Below the pieces are notes generated by a model. That model did no database searches and was not told the DNA's origin. It saw nothing but the letters and a program-made list of their open reading frames with translations. From NCBI GenBank assembly GCA_029979005.1, contig JAPOIJ010000020.1, positions 1 through 43,070 of the forward strand: DNA of 43,070 nt, written 5' to 3'. The position numbers and the translations under genes were made by a program. Every line of letters begins with the position of its first letter. Position 1 is the stretch's first letter. Below are positions 34,684 to 43,064 of this stretch, piece by piece. The DNA comes from Planctomycetota bacterium. GTDB taxonomy: Bacteria > Planctomycetota > Planctomycetia > Pirellulales > Pirellulaceae.

Positions 34684-35163
34684 AAAAGAGATGGGGCAAC
34701 GCACCAACAAAAACATTTGTGTTTTTACACAGTTGTAGCCATTGCCAACAAAATTGACAGGCAACGACAAATGATCTTCTTTAACTTTCAAAGGTGCTAT
34801 CGCAAAAACCACCCTGTTGAAATAATCTGAATTTTCAACAAAAGTCTCAATCCCGTTGCGTCGATGAATGAATTACGGCAAATTTTGGCACGTGTGCTTT
34901 CCTGCGCGCGTGCAACCGGAAAAGCAGGGACACGAGCGAAAAAACGATAAAAAATTACGCAACCATGTAATTTATTCATTGACGCGACAAAGCTAAATCT
35001 GATATTTACCGTCCATCGAATTGATCCAAGTTGTTAACAAGGAAACGTTCGAGACTGACACAAACGATTGTGTCTTGCAAACGACAAGTGAGTGGCTTCG
35101 GCCCGACAATAAAAAAAACCCATCGTTTAGATGTGGACTCGCATAACAATCACGGAGGATTGC
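34684..35163 (+). other. Hairpin-rich region between flhA and fliA
   Basis: 480 bases, no gene. It holds an AT-rich hairpin after flhA (34709-34726), TGTTGAAA/TTTCAACA (34815-34822, 34833-34840), a GC-rich element with CGTGT/ACACG and CCTGC/GCAGG (34891-34934), and AAATTAC/GTAATTT (34952-34958, 34967-34973). Part may be a long fliA leader. No sigma-28-type promoter was recognised. Confidence 0.45.
34709..34726 (+). terminator. Possible weak terminator after flhA
   Basis: AAAAACA (34709-34715) pairs with TGTTTTT (34720-34726), loop TTTG, within outer CAAC/GTTG. The stem is AT-rich and therefore weak. Confidence 0.35.
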
Positions 35164-35952
35164 ATGGCGACAAGTGTTGCAAAAGCGGACGAGATACTGG
35201 AAGTTTGGAAACAGTACAAACCTGACTGTACTGACAAGGACCTCCGAAATCGATTAATGGAACGTTACTTCCATCTAGTCAAATACAATGGCGAACGAAT
35301 CTGGCAAAGATTGCCCGACGGTGTCGAATTGGATGACTTGATTTCTGCAGGTGTTTTCGGCCTGATGGATGCCATTGATGCATTCGACATGGAACGCGGT
35401 GTTAAGTTCGAAACTTACTGCGTGCCGCGTATTCGTGGTGCCATGCTGGACGAACTTCGAACCATGGACTGGGTACCTCGTTTGGTACGCTCTAAGGCCA
35501 GCAAAATTAACAATGCAACCAAGCGTCTGGAAACTAAGCTTGGGCGCGCTCCAACCGTGGTTGAACTCGCTGAAGCCCTCGAGTTGACCGTCAAAGAAAC
35601 TGAGAAAATGATGAGCGACGCCAATGCGGTTGGCCTCATCAGCCTCAATAAAAAATGGTACGAGACCGACAGTTACAAAGACGTTCGAGAAATCGATATC
35701 CTCGAAGATAAAAAAGGTGAGGATCCAACCCGCCGCATTCAGAAAAATGACCTGATGCGATTGGTGACCAAGGGTCTGAACCGTAACGAACGCCTCATCA
35801 TCATCCTTTACTACTACGAAGAACTGACGATGAAGGAAATTGGCGCCACACTCGACCTCAGTGAAAGTCGTGTGAGTCAAATGCACAGCAGCATCGTTCA
35901 ACGCCTACAACAACAACTTGGTCGACGCCGGGTTGAATTTGGTAGAAAATAA
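35164..35952 (+). CDS. fliA: FliA-family flagellar sigma factor (sigma-28)
   Basis: 262 residues from ATG 35164, chosen because GGAGG stands 5 bases upstream; an ATG at 35131 would add 11 residues. Sigma region 2 (LVKYNGERIWQRLPDGVELD, then GLMDAIDAFDMERGVKFETY and RIRGAMLDELRTMDWVPR) is typical of FliA/WhiG. Region 3 is KRLETKLGRAPTVVELAEAL, and region 4 is LNRNERLIIILYYYEELTMK then EIGATLDLSESRVSQMHS. It directs RNA polymerase to late flagellar and motility genes and should be held by the FlgM-like protein encoded 1.1 kb downstream. Confidence 0.95.
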   Translation: MATSVAKADEILEVWKQYKPDCTDKDLRNRLMERYFHLVKYNGERIWQRLPDGVELDDLISAGVFGLMDAIDAFDMERGVKFETYCVPRIRGAMLDELRTMDWVPRLVRSKASKINNATKRLETKLGRAPTVVELAEALELTVKETEKMMSDANAVGLISLNKKWYETDSYKDVREIDILEDKKGEDPTRRIQKNDLMRLVTKGLNRNERLIIILYYYEELTMKEIGATLDLSESRVSQMHSSIVQRLQQQLGRRRVEFGRK

Positions 35953-35999
35953 CCGTTGCTGATGTCGTTTGCCGAGGCAATTATTAATAAATACTAAAT

Positions 36000-36029
36000 C
36001 TGCTCCCAGTTCGGGAGCAGTTTTTTTTT
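36000..36029 (+). terminator. Strong Rho-independent terminator after fliA
   Basis: CTGCTCCC (36000-36007) and GGGAGCAG (36013-36020) form a perfect 8-bp stem with a 5-base loop, followed by nine T. Confidence 0.95.
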
Positions 36030-36050
36030 GCGCCACAGCCAGGTATTTCT

Positions 36051-36248
36051 TCAATTCAGCCGGTTAGTGCCGGACACTGGCTGAAGCCGGACCGCATGCC
36101 TAGGCTTAAACTGAGCCTCCAGATCGAGTAATTCTTCAGAAATCCAAAAACTGAATTCAAAGAAAGACTCCATGTTCACAAAGAAAGGCGGTTCGTACTT
36201 GTTTCTCGCCAAATTCAAGACAGATCTCTCGGAATTGCGAATGACCAT
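36051..36248 (-). CDS. Small hypothetical protein (65 residues)
   Basis: ATG 36248 is preceded on the minus strand by TGAGG at 5 bases, a good ribosome binding site. The product has a coherent composition with a compact aromatic/acidic core (NKYEPPFFVNMESFFEFSFW then ISEELLDLEAQF) and a basic C-terminus, unlike the shadow frames around it. No family is recognised. It is convergent with fliA and lies between the fliA terminator and the long gap before flgM. It may be real and conserved; function unknown. Confidence 0.5.
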   Translation of the reverse strand: MVIRNSERSVLNLARNKYEPPFFVNMESFFEFSFWISEELLDLEAQFKPRHAVRLQPVSGTNRLN

Positions 36249-37038
36249 TGCAACCTCACGTTCAAGTCAATTAAATGCAATCCCTGCGTGGTAGAACCGG
36301 CAATCACCTTCCGGCCACTTCTCTTAAAACGCACTGATCAACTCAACGGTTCAAACGCTTGCAGATTTTATCGAACAGTTAATTCAATAACCGAGTTTTA
36401 ACTCCAAAACCTCTACTGGTTCTCTTAACTCCAACCACCGATAAGACGCTCCAAAACTGGGAATATGCAAGCAGATATTATTTTATTGACAATACCGAAC
36501 CATTACCGTGCAGAGCACGTATAACCGGTCGAGTCAAATGATTAGTGACGAAATTTTCAAACTTCGAAGAGAATTGAACCACCAATCACGGTTGGCAAAA
36601 CATGGGTGCCTATCACTTTCAATGGTAAGCTCAAAAATGAAGAGCCCGATCGAAACAACAATTTTTGACGACTCAAACCTTAAATACGTCATAGGCGTCG
36701 GCGGTTTCGCTAACGTCACGAAACAAAACTTAAAAGATCCCGAAAAGATGCTAGCACTCACTGTCGATAAACCAAGTACTTTCTCGAGTGCTTGCGTTGT
36801 CAAACCCCAGTTACGGATGGCACGTTCTACGACAAGGATGCAGCCTTGGAAGATCTTTTGCGATTTACACTTATTGTTTAAAAATGACTTGTCACGGCCA
36901 AGACCATCGTGAGTGACATCAGGCTAAATCAAAAGAAATTTGATCGCGAATATCAATTGGAATTGTGCAAAATCAATAAACATGGTTTGCTGTTCATAAC
37001 GAACGTTCAAGCCACTGGCCCGTTACGGGGAGAACAAT
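36249..37038. other. Long intergenic stretch before flgM
   Basis: 790 bases with no accepted gene. A GTG-started frame at 36508-36912 (134 residues) lacks a ribosome binding site and any motif, and its second half looks random. Small hairpins are CGTGC/GCACG (36507-36519) and a GTTC-ATAAC-GAACGTTC element ending 31 bases before the flgM ATG (36992-37008). A decayed gene cannot be excluded. Confidence 0.4.
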
Positions 37039-37308
37039 ATGCAAATTAGATCAACATCAAATATTCAAACATCCTCTGCAGTCAACTTGCAGAAACAAAA
37101 CTCAACCAATGCGACCCAGAACACTAATTCTGTTCCGGTTGATTCGCTTGAAATTTCAGCGGAAGCACAGATGCTTAGCACGTCGGGTGCGACTGATATT
37201 CGAGCTGACCGAGTCGCTGACCTTCGTGCACAGATCGCCAGCGGCGAGTACGAGACGCCTGAAAAGCTCGAGGCCGCTGTGAGCCGGATGTTTGATGAAT
37301 TCGCTTAG
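37039..37308 (+). CDS. flgM: FlgM-like anti-sigma-28 factor
   Basis: 89 residues, a usual FlgM length. The N-terminal half is Ser/Asn/Thr/Gln-rich and probably disordered. The C-terminal half has the FlgM-type binding helices DIRADRVADLRAQIASGEYE and KLEAAVSRMFDEF, preceded by VDSLEISAEAQ. It would bind FliA and block late flagellar transcription until it is exported through the hook. GGGGAG lies 7 bases before the ATG. It sits 1.1 kb downstream of fliA on the same strand. Confidence 0.85.
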   Translation: MQIRSTSNIQTSSAVNLQKQNSTNATQNTNSVPVDSLEISAEAQMLSTSGATDIRADRVADLRAQIASGEYETPEKLEAAVSRMFDEFA

Positions 37309-37389
37309 AGTGCGACTCTAGGATCGAGAAGCAGGAGCATTCCAATCGGTGCGAACTGGTGAATGCTACTGGCTCATTTTGACACTTTA

Positions 37390-37421
37390 ATCCGCGTGAA
37401 TTGAATCACGCGGATTTTTTT
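37390..37421 (+). terminator. Strong Rho-independent terminator after flgM
   Basis: ATCCGCGTGA (37390-37399) and TCACGCGGAT (37406-37415) form a perfect 10-bp stem with a 6-base loop, followed by a T run. Confidence 0.95.
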
Positions 37422-37436
37422 CGTCGAAGTCATTTA

Positions 37437-37466
37437 AATCGATTGAGGATTAATCGATTGAGGATT
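37437..37466. repeat. Perfect 15-bp tandem duplication
   Basis: AATCGATTGAGGATT occurs twice head to tail (37437-37451 and 37452-37466), just past the flgM terminator. It looks like a recent slippage or duplication event, or two direct binding sites. Confidence 0.85.
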
Positions 37467-37926
37467 GTATGGCTTGAGCCCACTATTTTCTTTTGGCTCC
37501 AAAGGAATCAACTTTACTATTTCGAGCCGGCAAGCGCATTCTAAAGTTGCGAGAGAAAATCTATTTCTGGCGATGATTCCCCCATTCAGGGCTAGTAATT
37601 TTTGATCTTACCTGGCAACTACCGCTGGAAAAACTGTCAAAAACCGAATCGTTACGCCTTATCAGTAGCACGAGGGGCGAGGGAAACCAAAAATCTCCAA
37701 AAGTCAAAAACTCATCCCCGTATCGCTTAATCCTTAACCTATCCTTCCCGTAACCCACAGACTGCCCATTGATAAGGCTAAATAGGTTTTTGCGGGTCGA
37801 TTTTTCGCGGCGAATCGACGAATTATCCAATTCGGGATGTCACCGCGTTGACCCACACTAATTGTAAATTTTAAAATAAAGCCCGCGACAACCGCATTTC
37901 GCCAAAAACGAATTGAAATATTATCT

Positions 37927-39663
37927 ATGGCATTTTTGACCACCTCCAACCCGTCCGTTGCAAAACGTCAGTTCTCAATTGATAAAGATGAGATTACGAT
38001 TGGGCGTGATGATGGCAATGACCTCCACATCAAAGACGAAACCGTAAGTCGTTGGCACGCGAAAGTCACCAAGAAAAACGGCGTTTACTACATTGAGGAC
38101 AATAAAAGCCGAAACGGCACACTACTCAACAATCAAGCCGTCTTACAACCGACTCGCTTACCGGATCAATCTGAGATTCAAATCTGTGAAGTCACCTTCA
38201 TTTTCTCAGATGGAGAGGTTTCTCGACGCCCCGGTGGTAATCTCGACCAATTTACCGTCGCTCAGGGTATCAACAGTGATCCGACAATATCATCATCGTC
38301 CATCAATCAAAGCTCGGTCATGTTTGACGAGTTTGAAGAAAGTGGAGATGTCTCAGCAAGCGTAATGTCTCAACTCGACATTCCTTCGCATCATTCCCGT
38401 TCAGACAATCACGCTAAGCCGGAACAAAAGCTTCGCGCATTAACAAAAATCACACACGCGCTCAGTGAGTCTGTTGAACGAGACGAAGTCCTCACCAAGA
38501 TTCTAGATTTTCTTTTTCAGCTATTCACCGAAGCAGACCGCGGTTTCATCGTTCTTAAGAACGACGAGGGCAAACTCGAACCACTTGGTTTTAAAACCCG
38601 CGGTGCGCGAACCGATGAAATGGTTCGAATCAGTAAGACGATCGTTAAAACTGTGATGGGAAACAAGCACCCAATTATCAGTAGTGATGCCGCGATGGAC
38701 GATCGTTTTGATATGAGCCAAAGTATCGTTGACTTTCGTATTCGATCAATCATGTGCGCCCCTTTGATCAACAGCAAGGATGAAGCAATTGGGGTGATTC
38801 AACTCGACACGCTTAAGCAATCCATTGCCTTCGATAACGAAGATCTCGAAACGCTCGTTACCGTCGCCATGCAGGCGAGTTTAGCGATTCAAAAAAGTGA
38901 TTTATTTCTGGACTTCAAACGAGCCCAGAGCATACGAGCTGACCTTGAACTCGCGCATGAGTTGCAGCAGCGGTTTCTACCGCAAAGCTCGCCTGAAACC
39001 GAAGAATTTGAGTTCTTTTCGTTTTACCGGCCCATGCAGCAGGTTGGAGGTGATTACTACGATTTTGTAACTCTCGAGGACAATCGGCTTGCCATCATTA
39101 TGGCTGACGTGGTGGGCCATGGAATCGCCGCGGCTCTCTACATGGCTAAAATTTCAGCTGAATCAAGGTTCGCTTTGGCAACCTCAAAAACGGCGGTAGA
39201 GGCAGTTCAAAAAATGAACAATAGCCTCTCTGGATTGAACATCGATCGTTTTGTGACACTCGCGCTCTGCGTCCTTGACCTAAATACCAACAAAATGACA
39301 ATCGTCAACGCAGGCCACATGCCTCCCATCCTGCAAAAAGCCGCGACTGGCGAAATCACTCAACTCGCCATAGAAGAGTCAGGACTGCCCCTTGGAATTA
39401 TGGAGGATTTCGAATACGAATCGATCGAAATCCAAATCGATCCAGGCGATCAGATTGTGCTGTACACCGACGGAATCAACGAAGCAATGAATGCCGATGG
39501 TGAGCAACTGACAACCGAAGCGATGATCGAGGATATGGCATCGGGTCAGGCTAAGAATCCTGACGCCATCGGTAATTTGATCCGTGAATCAGTTGCCCGC
39601 CACAGCGGACGTCATCCCGCCATCGACGACATGTGCCTCGTCTGCCTTGGTAGAAAACCGTAA
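37927..39663 (+). CDS. FHA-GAF-PP2C (RsbU/SpoIIE-type) serine phosphatase
   Basis: 578 residues. The FHA domain (about 1-95) has G26R27, S41-x-x-H44 and N63-G, the phosphothreonine-binding set. A linker leads to a GAF sensor domain (about 165-325), then a PP2C/SpoIIE phosphatase domain (about 340-578) with metal-binding D in GGDYYDF (374-380) and ADVVGHG (393-399), and LYTDGINEA near the end. It should dephosphorylate an anti-anti-sigma or similar partner in response to a ligand and to a phosphorylated partner bound by FHA, which may come from a Hanks-type kinase. Both catalytic motifs are intact. The next gene follows after 174 bases. Confidence 0.93.
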   Translation: MAFLTTSNPSVAKRQFSIDKDEITIGRDDGNDLHIKDETVSRWHAKVTKKNGVYYIEDNKSRNGTLLNNQAVLQPTRLPDQSEIQICEVTFIFSDGEVSRRPGGNLDQFTVAQGINSDPTISSSSINQSSVMFDEFEESGDVSASVMSQLDIPSHHSRSDNHAKPEQKLRALTKITHALSESVERDEVLTKILDFLFQLFTEADRGFIVLKNDEGKLEPLGFKTRGARTDEMVRISKTIVKTVMGNKHPIISSDAAMDDRFDMSQSIVDFRIRSIMCAPLINSKDEAIGVIQLDTLKQSIAFDNEDLETLVTVAMQASLAIQKSDLFLDFKRAQSIRADLELAHELQQRFLPQSSPETEEFEFFSFYRPMQQVGGDYYDFVTLEDNRLAIIMADVVGHGIAAALYMAKISAESRFALATSKTAVEAVQKMNNSLSGLNIDRFVTLALCVLDLNTNKMTIVNAGHMPPILQKAATGEITQLAIEESGLPLGIMEDFEYESIEIQIDPGDQIVLYTDGINEAMNADGEQLTTEAMIEDMASGQAKNPDAIGNLIRESVARHSGRHPAIDDMCLVCLGRKP

Positions 39664-39837
39664 TTTAATTCGCCCCGAAACCCGCGACACTTCGCCCCCC
39701 ACGGAAACGCGGAATTTAGAAAGTTCTGGCCTAATTATCACGAAATCGCCCGCATTTTTTGCGACGGGCTATTCCTTCGCTGGACAACAAACGGCACAAT
39801 AGGCACATCTGTAGTCAACTAATTCCGCGAGTAACTG

Positions 39838-41346
39838 ATGGGCGAGTTTCGGTTTCGAGTACCAAACGAATGGAATCTGGATACCTATCACGGAAACGCA
39901 ATCCATGTGATTGGACTCGATGGTATTCCATGGCCATGCCGGATTTCCGTGTCCGAATCGGACAAATCTGAAGCTGCCACCCCTGAACTCGATAATCCCA
40001 CCGATTCAGATAAAACAATAACGATCAGCCGCAATCGCGATGAATCCGGAAAACTCTATCTGATTTATCCGATGGATCAACGGGGAGAAATGTTGATATG
40101 CACCGGTACGCTCCCGGTCAGAGAAACGCGTTATGAACTGCTCACGGAATTGGCGCGCGGTACGCTAAACCGATTGCGTAATCAAATTTCGATTTGGGAG
40201 GAAGGTGGACTCTATATCGAAAACGGTGTTCATGCGTACGTTCAATTGGCGACACGCTTACTCAGCAAATCAATTCTCGCTACCGAAAACAAGATGCGAG
40301 ACGACGCAGCTCGCCAGTCCATCGAAGCGTCCATGGACGGAATCTTTGACCTATCCAACTCGTTTGGCGCACAGATCTCGAAATTCCGACGTGAACATGA
40401 GCAAATGAGTAACTTCTGGATGGCCAACTCGATAGGCGCTGGAGATCAATTTGAGCCTAGTTTGGCGTCGAAAGATTTTGATCTGCTCGAAATTAATCTA
40501 AACGGCAAGAATATCGAGTTGGAAGAAAAGATTTCCGGTGGTCGTGAAGAGCTTCTAGGCAAACGAGTCATCGTCGGCCCATGGCTGGACGCAAGTATTG
40601 GCGGTATGGACAGCCGGTTGATCAACGTGGATGACTTCGGCGCCCGAAAAGAACAGTTGCTGATTGAATGCCGAAAACAGCTCAGCCGAATCCCAAGGAC
40701 GACATCGCTAATCCATGTGGTCAGTCGACTCAATGGCATTGGTCACCGCCACCTCTCCTACCCGCAGCAATTAAGCGTCACCGTTGATATGCTTCGCCTG
40801 ATCGAAGAATCACAGACAGACTTACCGACACTCATCAGTTTTGACTTCCCATGGGCCGAACGGCTTGCCGGCGCTGTCGGTGGCGTTCATCCACTGCAAA
40901 TTGCGGATTCCTTGATGAGACAGGGACTTCCAATTTCATTTCTCGGCCTCGATATCAATCTAGATTACTGGCCCAACGGAAGTATGATTCGCGATCCGCT
41001 TCAGTGGATCGATTTGGTTGACGTCTGGGCTCAACTCGGCTTACCGTTGGTTATCTGCCTCCGCATGCCTACCGGCCCGGGTGCAAAGTTAACTCCTGAA
41101 GATTCTCACCACCGCCCCGTTAACGGCACTTCCAGCAATCTAACCGACGAAAACCGCATCACGTTTCTAAAGACAGTGATGCCAATGATGATTGCACGCC
41201 CCTCCGTCCACGGCATGATCTGGCAACAATGGAGCGACAGAGACGACTGTCGCTTCCCCAACAGCGGTCTGGTCGACGAGCATGGTGCCCCCAAAGCAAT
41301 CCAGGACGCGATCAAGCACATCCGAAGTGCCATCGACGGTAATTAA
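39838..41346 (+). CDS. GH10-like TIM-barrel protein, probably non-catalytic
   Basis: 502 residues. Residues 1-95 look like a beta-rich domain and 95-195 are helical. From about 240 the sequence resembles the C-terminal half of family 10 glycoside hydrolases (HPLQIADSLMRQGLPISFLG then LDINLDYWPNG, LGLPLVICLRMP, and the ending RPSVHGMIWQQWSDRDDCRF then PNSGLVDEHGAPKA). The acid/base segment that should read like W-D-V-V-N-E is IHVVSRLNG (292-300) with no Glu. The nucleophile strand (usually T-E-L-D) is GLDINLDYW (370-378), with Asp and no Glu. No signal peptide is seen. A carbohydrate-binding or scaffold role is possible. Assignment rests on the C-terminal motif pattern only. Confidence 0.6.
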   Translation: MGEFRFRVPNEWNLDTYHGNAIHVIGLDGIPWPCRISVSESDKSEAATPELDNPTDSDKTITISRNRDESGKLYLIYPMDQRGEMLICTGTLPVRETRYELLTELARGTLNRLRNQISIWEEGGLYIENGVHAYVQLATRLLSKSILATENKMRDDAARQSIEASMDGIFDLSNSFGAQISKFRREHEQMSNFWMANSIGAGDQFEPSLASKDFDLLEINLNGKNIELEEKISGGREELLGKRVIVGPWLDASIGGMDSRLINVDDFGARKEQLLIECRKQLSRIPRTTSLIHVVSRLNGIGHRHLSYPQQLSVTVDMLRLIEESQTDLPTLISFDFPWAERLAGAVGGVHPLQIADSLMRQGLPISFLGLDINLDYWPNGSMIRDPLQWIDLVDVWAQLGLPLVICLRMPTGPGAKLTPEDSHHRPVNGTSSNLTDENRITFLKTVMPMMIARPSVHGMIWQQWSDRDDCRFPNSGLVDEHGAPKAIQDAIKHIRSAIDGN

Positions 41347-41375
41347 AACCGAACGAGCCCGACAAACTTCCAAGT

Positions 41376-43064
41376 TTAGAGCGTGTCAACGATTTTTTTC
41401 AGCATCCTCGCACGGATCAAGTTACCGTGAGACTGCTGGAGATCATCAATTGAGAAAATCTCGATCGCCTGGTCGTAATCTTTTAGCTTTTCCTGACTTC
41501 GACCCAGCAAATAGGTAATCCCGTCATTCCAGCGATCAACACCGTCTTCGGCTCGAATATTCTCGAGCCAATTTGCCGCCGCATTCATACTACCGTTATC
41601 AAAGTGGCACTGAGCCAAAAATAATCCGGCATCGCGGCGAATCAAGTCCATCTGGCCCTGCACACTTCTAACCTCACTATTGAAATCGGTTACATTCTGC
41701 TCCGCTTCTTTACGAATGCCAAGTCTTCGCTGTTGATCCGAATCAGAACCAAGATTGTCGATCTGCTCTTGCGTGTATTTCAGTCGTTGAAAACTTTGAA
41801 TCGCATTTAGCGATCGACCTTCCGAATCGAGGCCGAATTTCCCCTTGAAAAATCTCGCGCGAGCCGTTCGGTAGACCACAAAATTATCAATGTAGAACTC
41901 GTTGAAATAGTAATCATTTAATTTCGCGGCAATCACGTCATCAGATTTTTTTTCCAATGCATTTCGAATTGCCTGACGGAACTCATGCGTTTGGTAGCCT
42001 ACATCCCATGGCTCAACCTTAACTCCCGTTTTTGCCGGTAGTCTCGACGCGATCTCCGCGGTTGTGAAAGCTAAGTCCGTTTTTAGATCGACTGGTAAAG
42101 CCGCCTCGAGGTTAAACATCCTCTTGGAAACCGATTCAGGACTGGTGTAAACCAGTGCGACAAGGTCATCGAGTTGCTCAGGCTTTAACCAGTAGTCCGT
42201 ATCGTCCGCAAGCGACTCTTCGTTCGTCAAGCTGAGCGATGAAATCAGTTCCGGATTGGCTCGTACTTGATCAAGTGTCGCAATCGAACCCAATTTCTCA
42301 CCAGGTACTGGGAGACCTAGCTTTGTGTCAAACAGATAATAATCTTCTCCAACGACAACCCCAACCGCCCACGGCACAGGCTCCCCATTCTCACTCTGGG
42401 TCGCCAACATCACCGAATCGATTCCGATCTCACGAAGACCAAGCATAAATATTTTCGCTCGATCGACATAATCTCCTTGGCCGTAAAGCAACGATTGCCA
42501 CGGAAAGCGCTGGTAACCGACCCCGGGAATCCCCGCAGCGGCAGCCGATTCACTTTCATTCAGCCTTGCCTCTTCTTGTTCTTCTTTCGTTAACTTGGAT
42601 TCGGGCAACAATTGAACGTTCCTCACTACCCAGTCAAAGACGCTCATGCTATCGGCGACCGTTTGTCCTGCTTCTTCTCCCATCTCTGGGTGGAGTTTTT
42701 TTACCACCTCGACCAGTGGTGCTTCCACGTCTTCATCCGGCTTATAGTTATCAGCAGCCATACGATAAAGTTCAAAAGGAGCCATTTGGACTTCAGGGTT
42801 GGTGACTCGATTTGCAATCTGCGAAATCCAGTTAGACTGCTGAAGGTAATAACCGTCAGTGTTAAAGAAACTTAGATCCTTGAATCCTTCCGCAATGTCC
42901 AGACTGCCACTGGCCGCCAGTATCTCTCTGGTTAATTCGTCCTCTTGCCAACTGCCGTCATCTAACTCGCTTCCGCGAGTCTCAGCCCAGCGATTTAGCC
43001 CCGTCGCCATGTTGTTGCTAAACTCTTTTTGCTCGAAACGAATTTCACTGTCCACCAACGCCAT
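41376..43064 (-). CDS. Transglutaminase-like/TPR protein, N-terminus beyond the window
   Basis: 562 residues are visible. The frame is still open at the window edge, so the true start, probably with a signal or lipoprotein peptide, likely lies beyond 43070. Residues about 135-260 resemble a transglutaminase-like domain (GDYVDRAKIFMLGLREIGID then SVMLA, WAVGVVVGEDYYLFDTKLG). The position usually held by the catalytic Cys is Y199, and the His-Ala-Trp motif reads PWAVG, so only the Asp (FDTKLG) remains. C-terminal helices (FLAQCHFDNGSMNAAANWLE, TYLLGRSQEKLKDYDQAIEI) look like TPRs. It is convergent with the GH10-like gene, with 29 bases between stops. Confidence 0.65.
   Translation of the reverse strand: MALVDSEIRFEQKEFSNNMATGLNRWAETRGSELDDGSWQEDELTREILAASGSLDIAEGFKDLSFFNTDGYYLQQSNWISQIANRVTNPEVQMAPFELYRMAADNYKPDEDVEAPLVEVVKKLHPEMGEEAGQTVADSMSVFDWVVRNVQLLPESKLTKEEQEEARLNESESAAAAGIPGVGYQRFPWQSLLYGQGDYVDRAKIFMLGLREIGIDSVMLATQSENGEPVPWAVGVVVGEDYYLFDTKLGLPVPGEKLGSIATLDQVRANPELISSLSLTNEESLADDTDYWLKPEQLDDLVALVYTSPESVSKRMFNLEAALPVDLKTDLAFTTAEIASRLPAKTGVKVEPWDVGYQTHEFRQAIRNALEKKSDDVIAAKLNDYYFNEFYIDNFVVYRTARARFFKGKFGLDSEGRSLNAIQSFQRLKYTQEQIDNLGSDSDQQRRLGIRKEAEQNVTDFNSEVRSVQGQMDLIRRDAGLFLAQCHFDNGSMNAAANWLENIRAEDGVDRWNDGITYLLGRSQEKLKDYDQAIEIFSIDDLQQSHGNLIRARMLKKIVDTL

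Larger units (their letters stand above)
37309..37926. other. Intergenic region between flgM and the FHA-phosphatase gene
   Basis: 618 bases. It contains the flgM terminator, a 15-bp tandem duplication and an inverted repeat GTCGATT/AATCGAC (37796-37802, 37813-37819) about 108 bases before the next start. Minus-strand frames at 37561-37830 and 37734-37949 overlap and show no domain. Confidence 0.45.

Noticed and set aside
34886..34902. Sigma-54-like TGGCAC before fliA
   Set aside because: The GC of the -12 element is not at the right distance; CTTTC stands where TTGC is needed.
35131..35163. Upstream ATG for fliA
   Set aside because: The later ATG has a GGAGG at proper distance and gives the expected N-terminus.
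36508..36912. 134-residue GTG-started frame before flgM
   Set aside because: No ribosome binding site, no recognisable domain, and random-looking second half; kept only as part of the unexplained gap.
36980..37008. Sigma-28-like promoter (TAAA, 15 bases, then ATAACGAA) before flgM
   Set aside because: The -10 part does not match GCCGATAA beyond chance.
37561..37830. 89-residue minus-strand frame upstream of the FHA-phosphatase gene
   Set aside because: Overlaps another minus frame and the inverted repeat; no domain or ribosome binding site.
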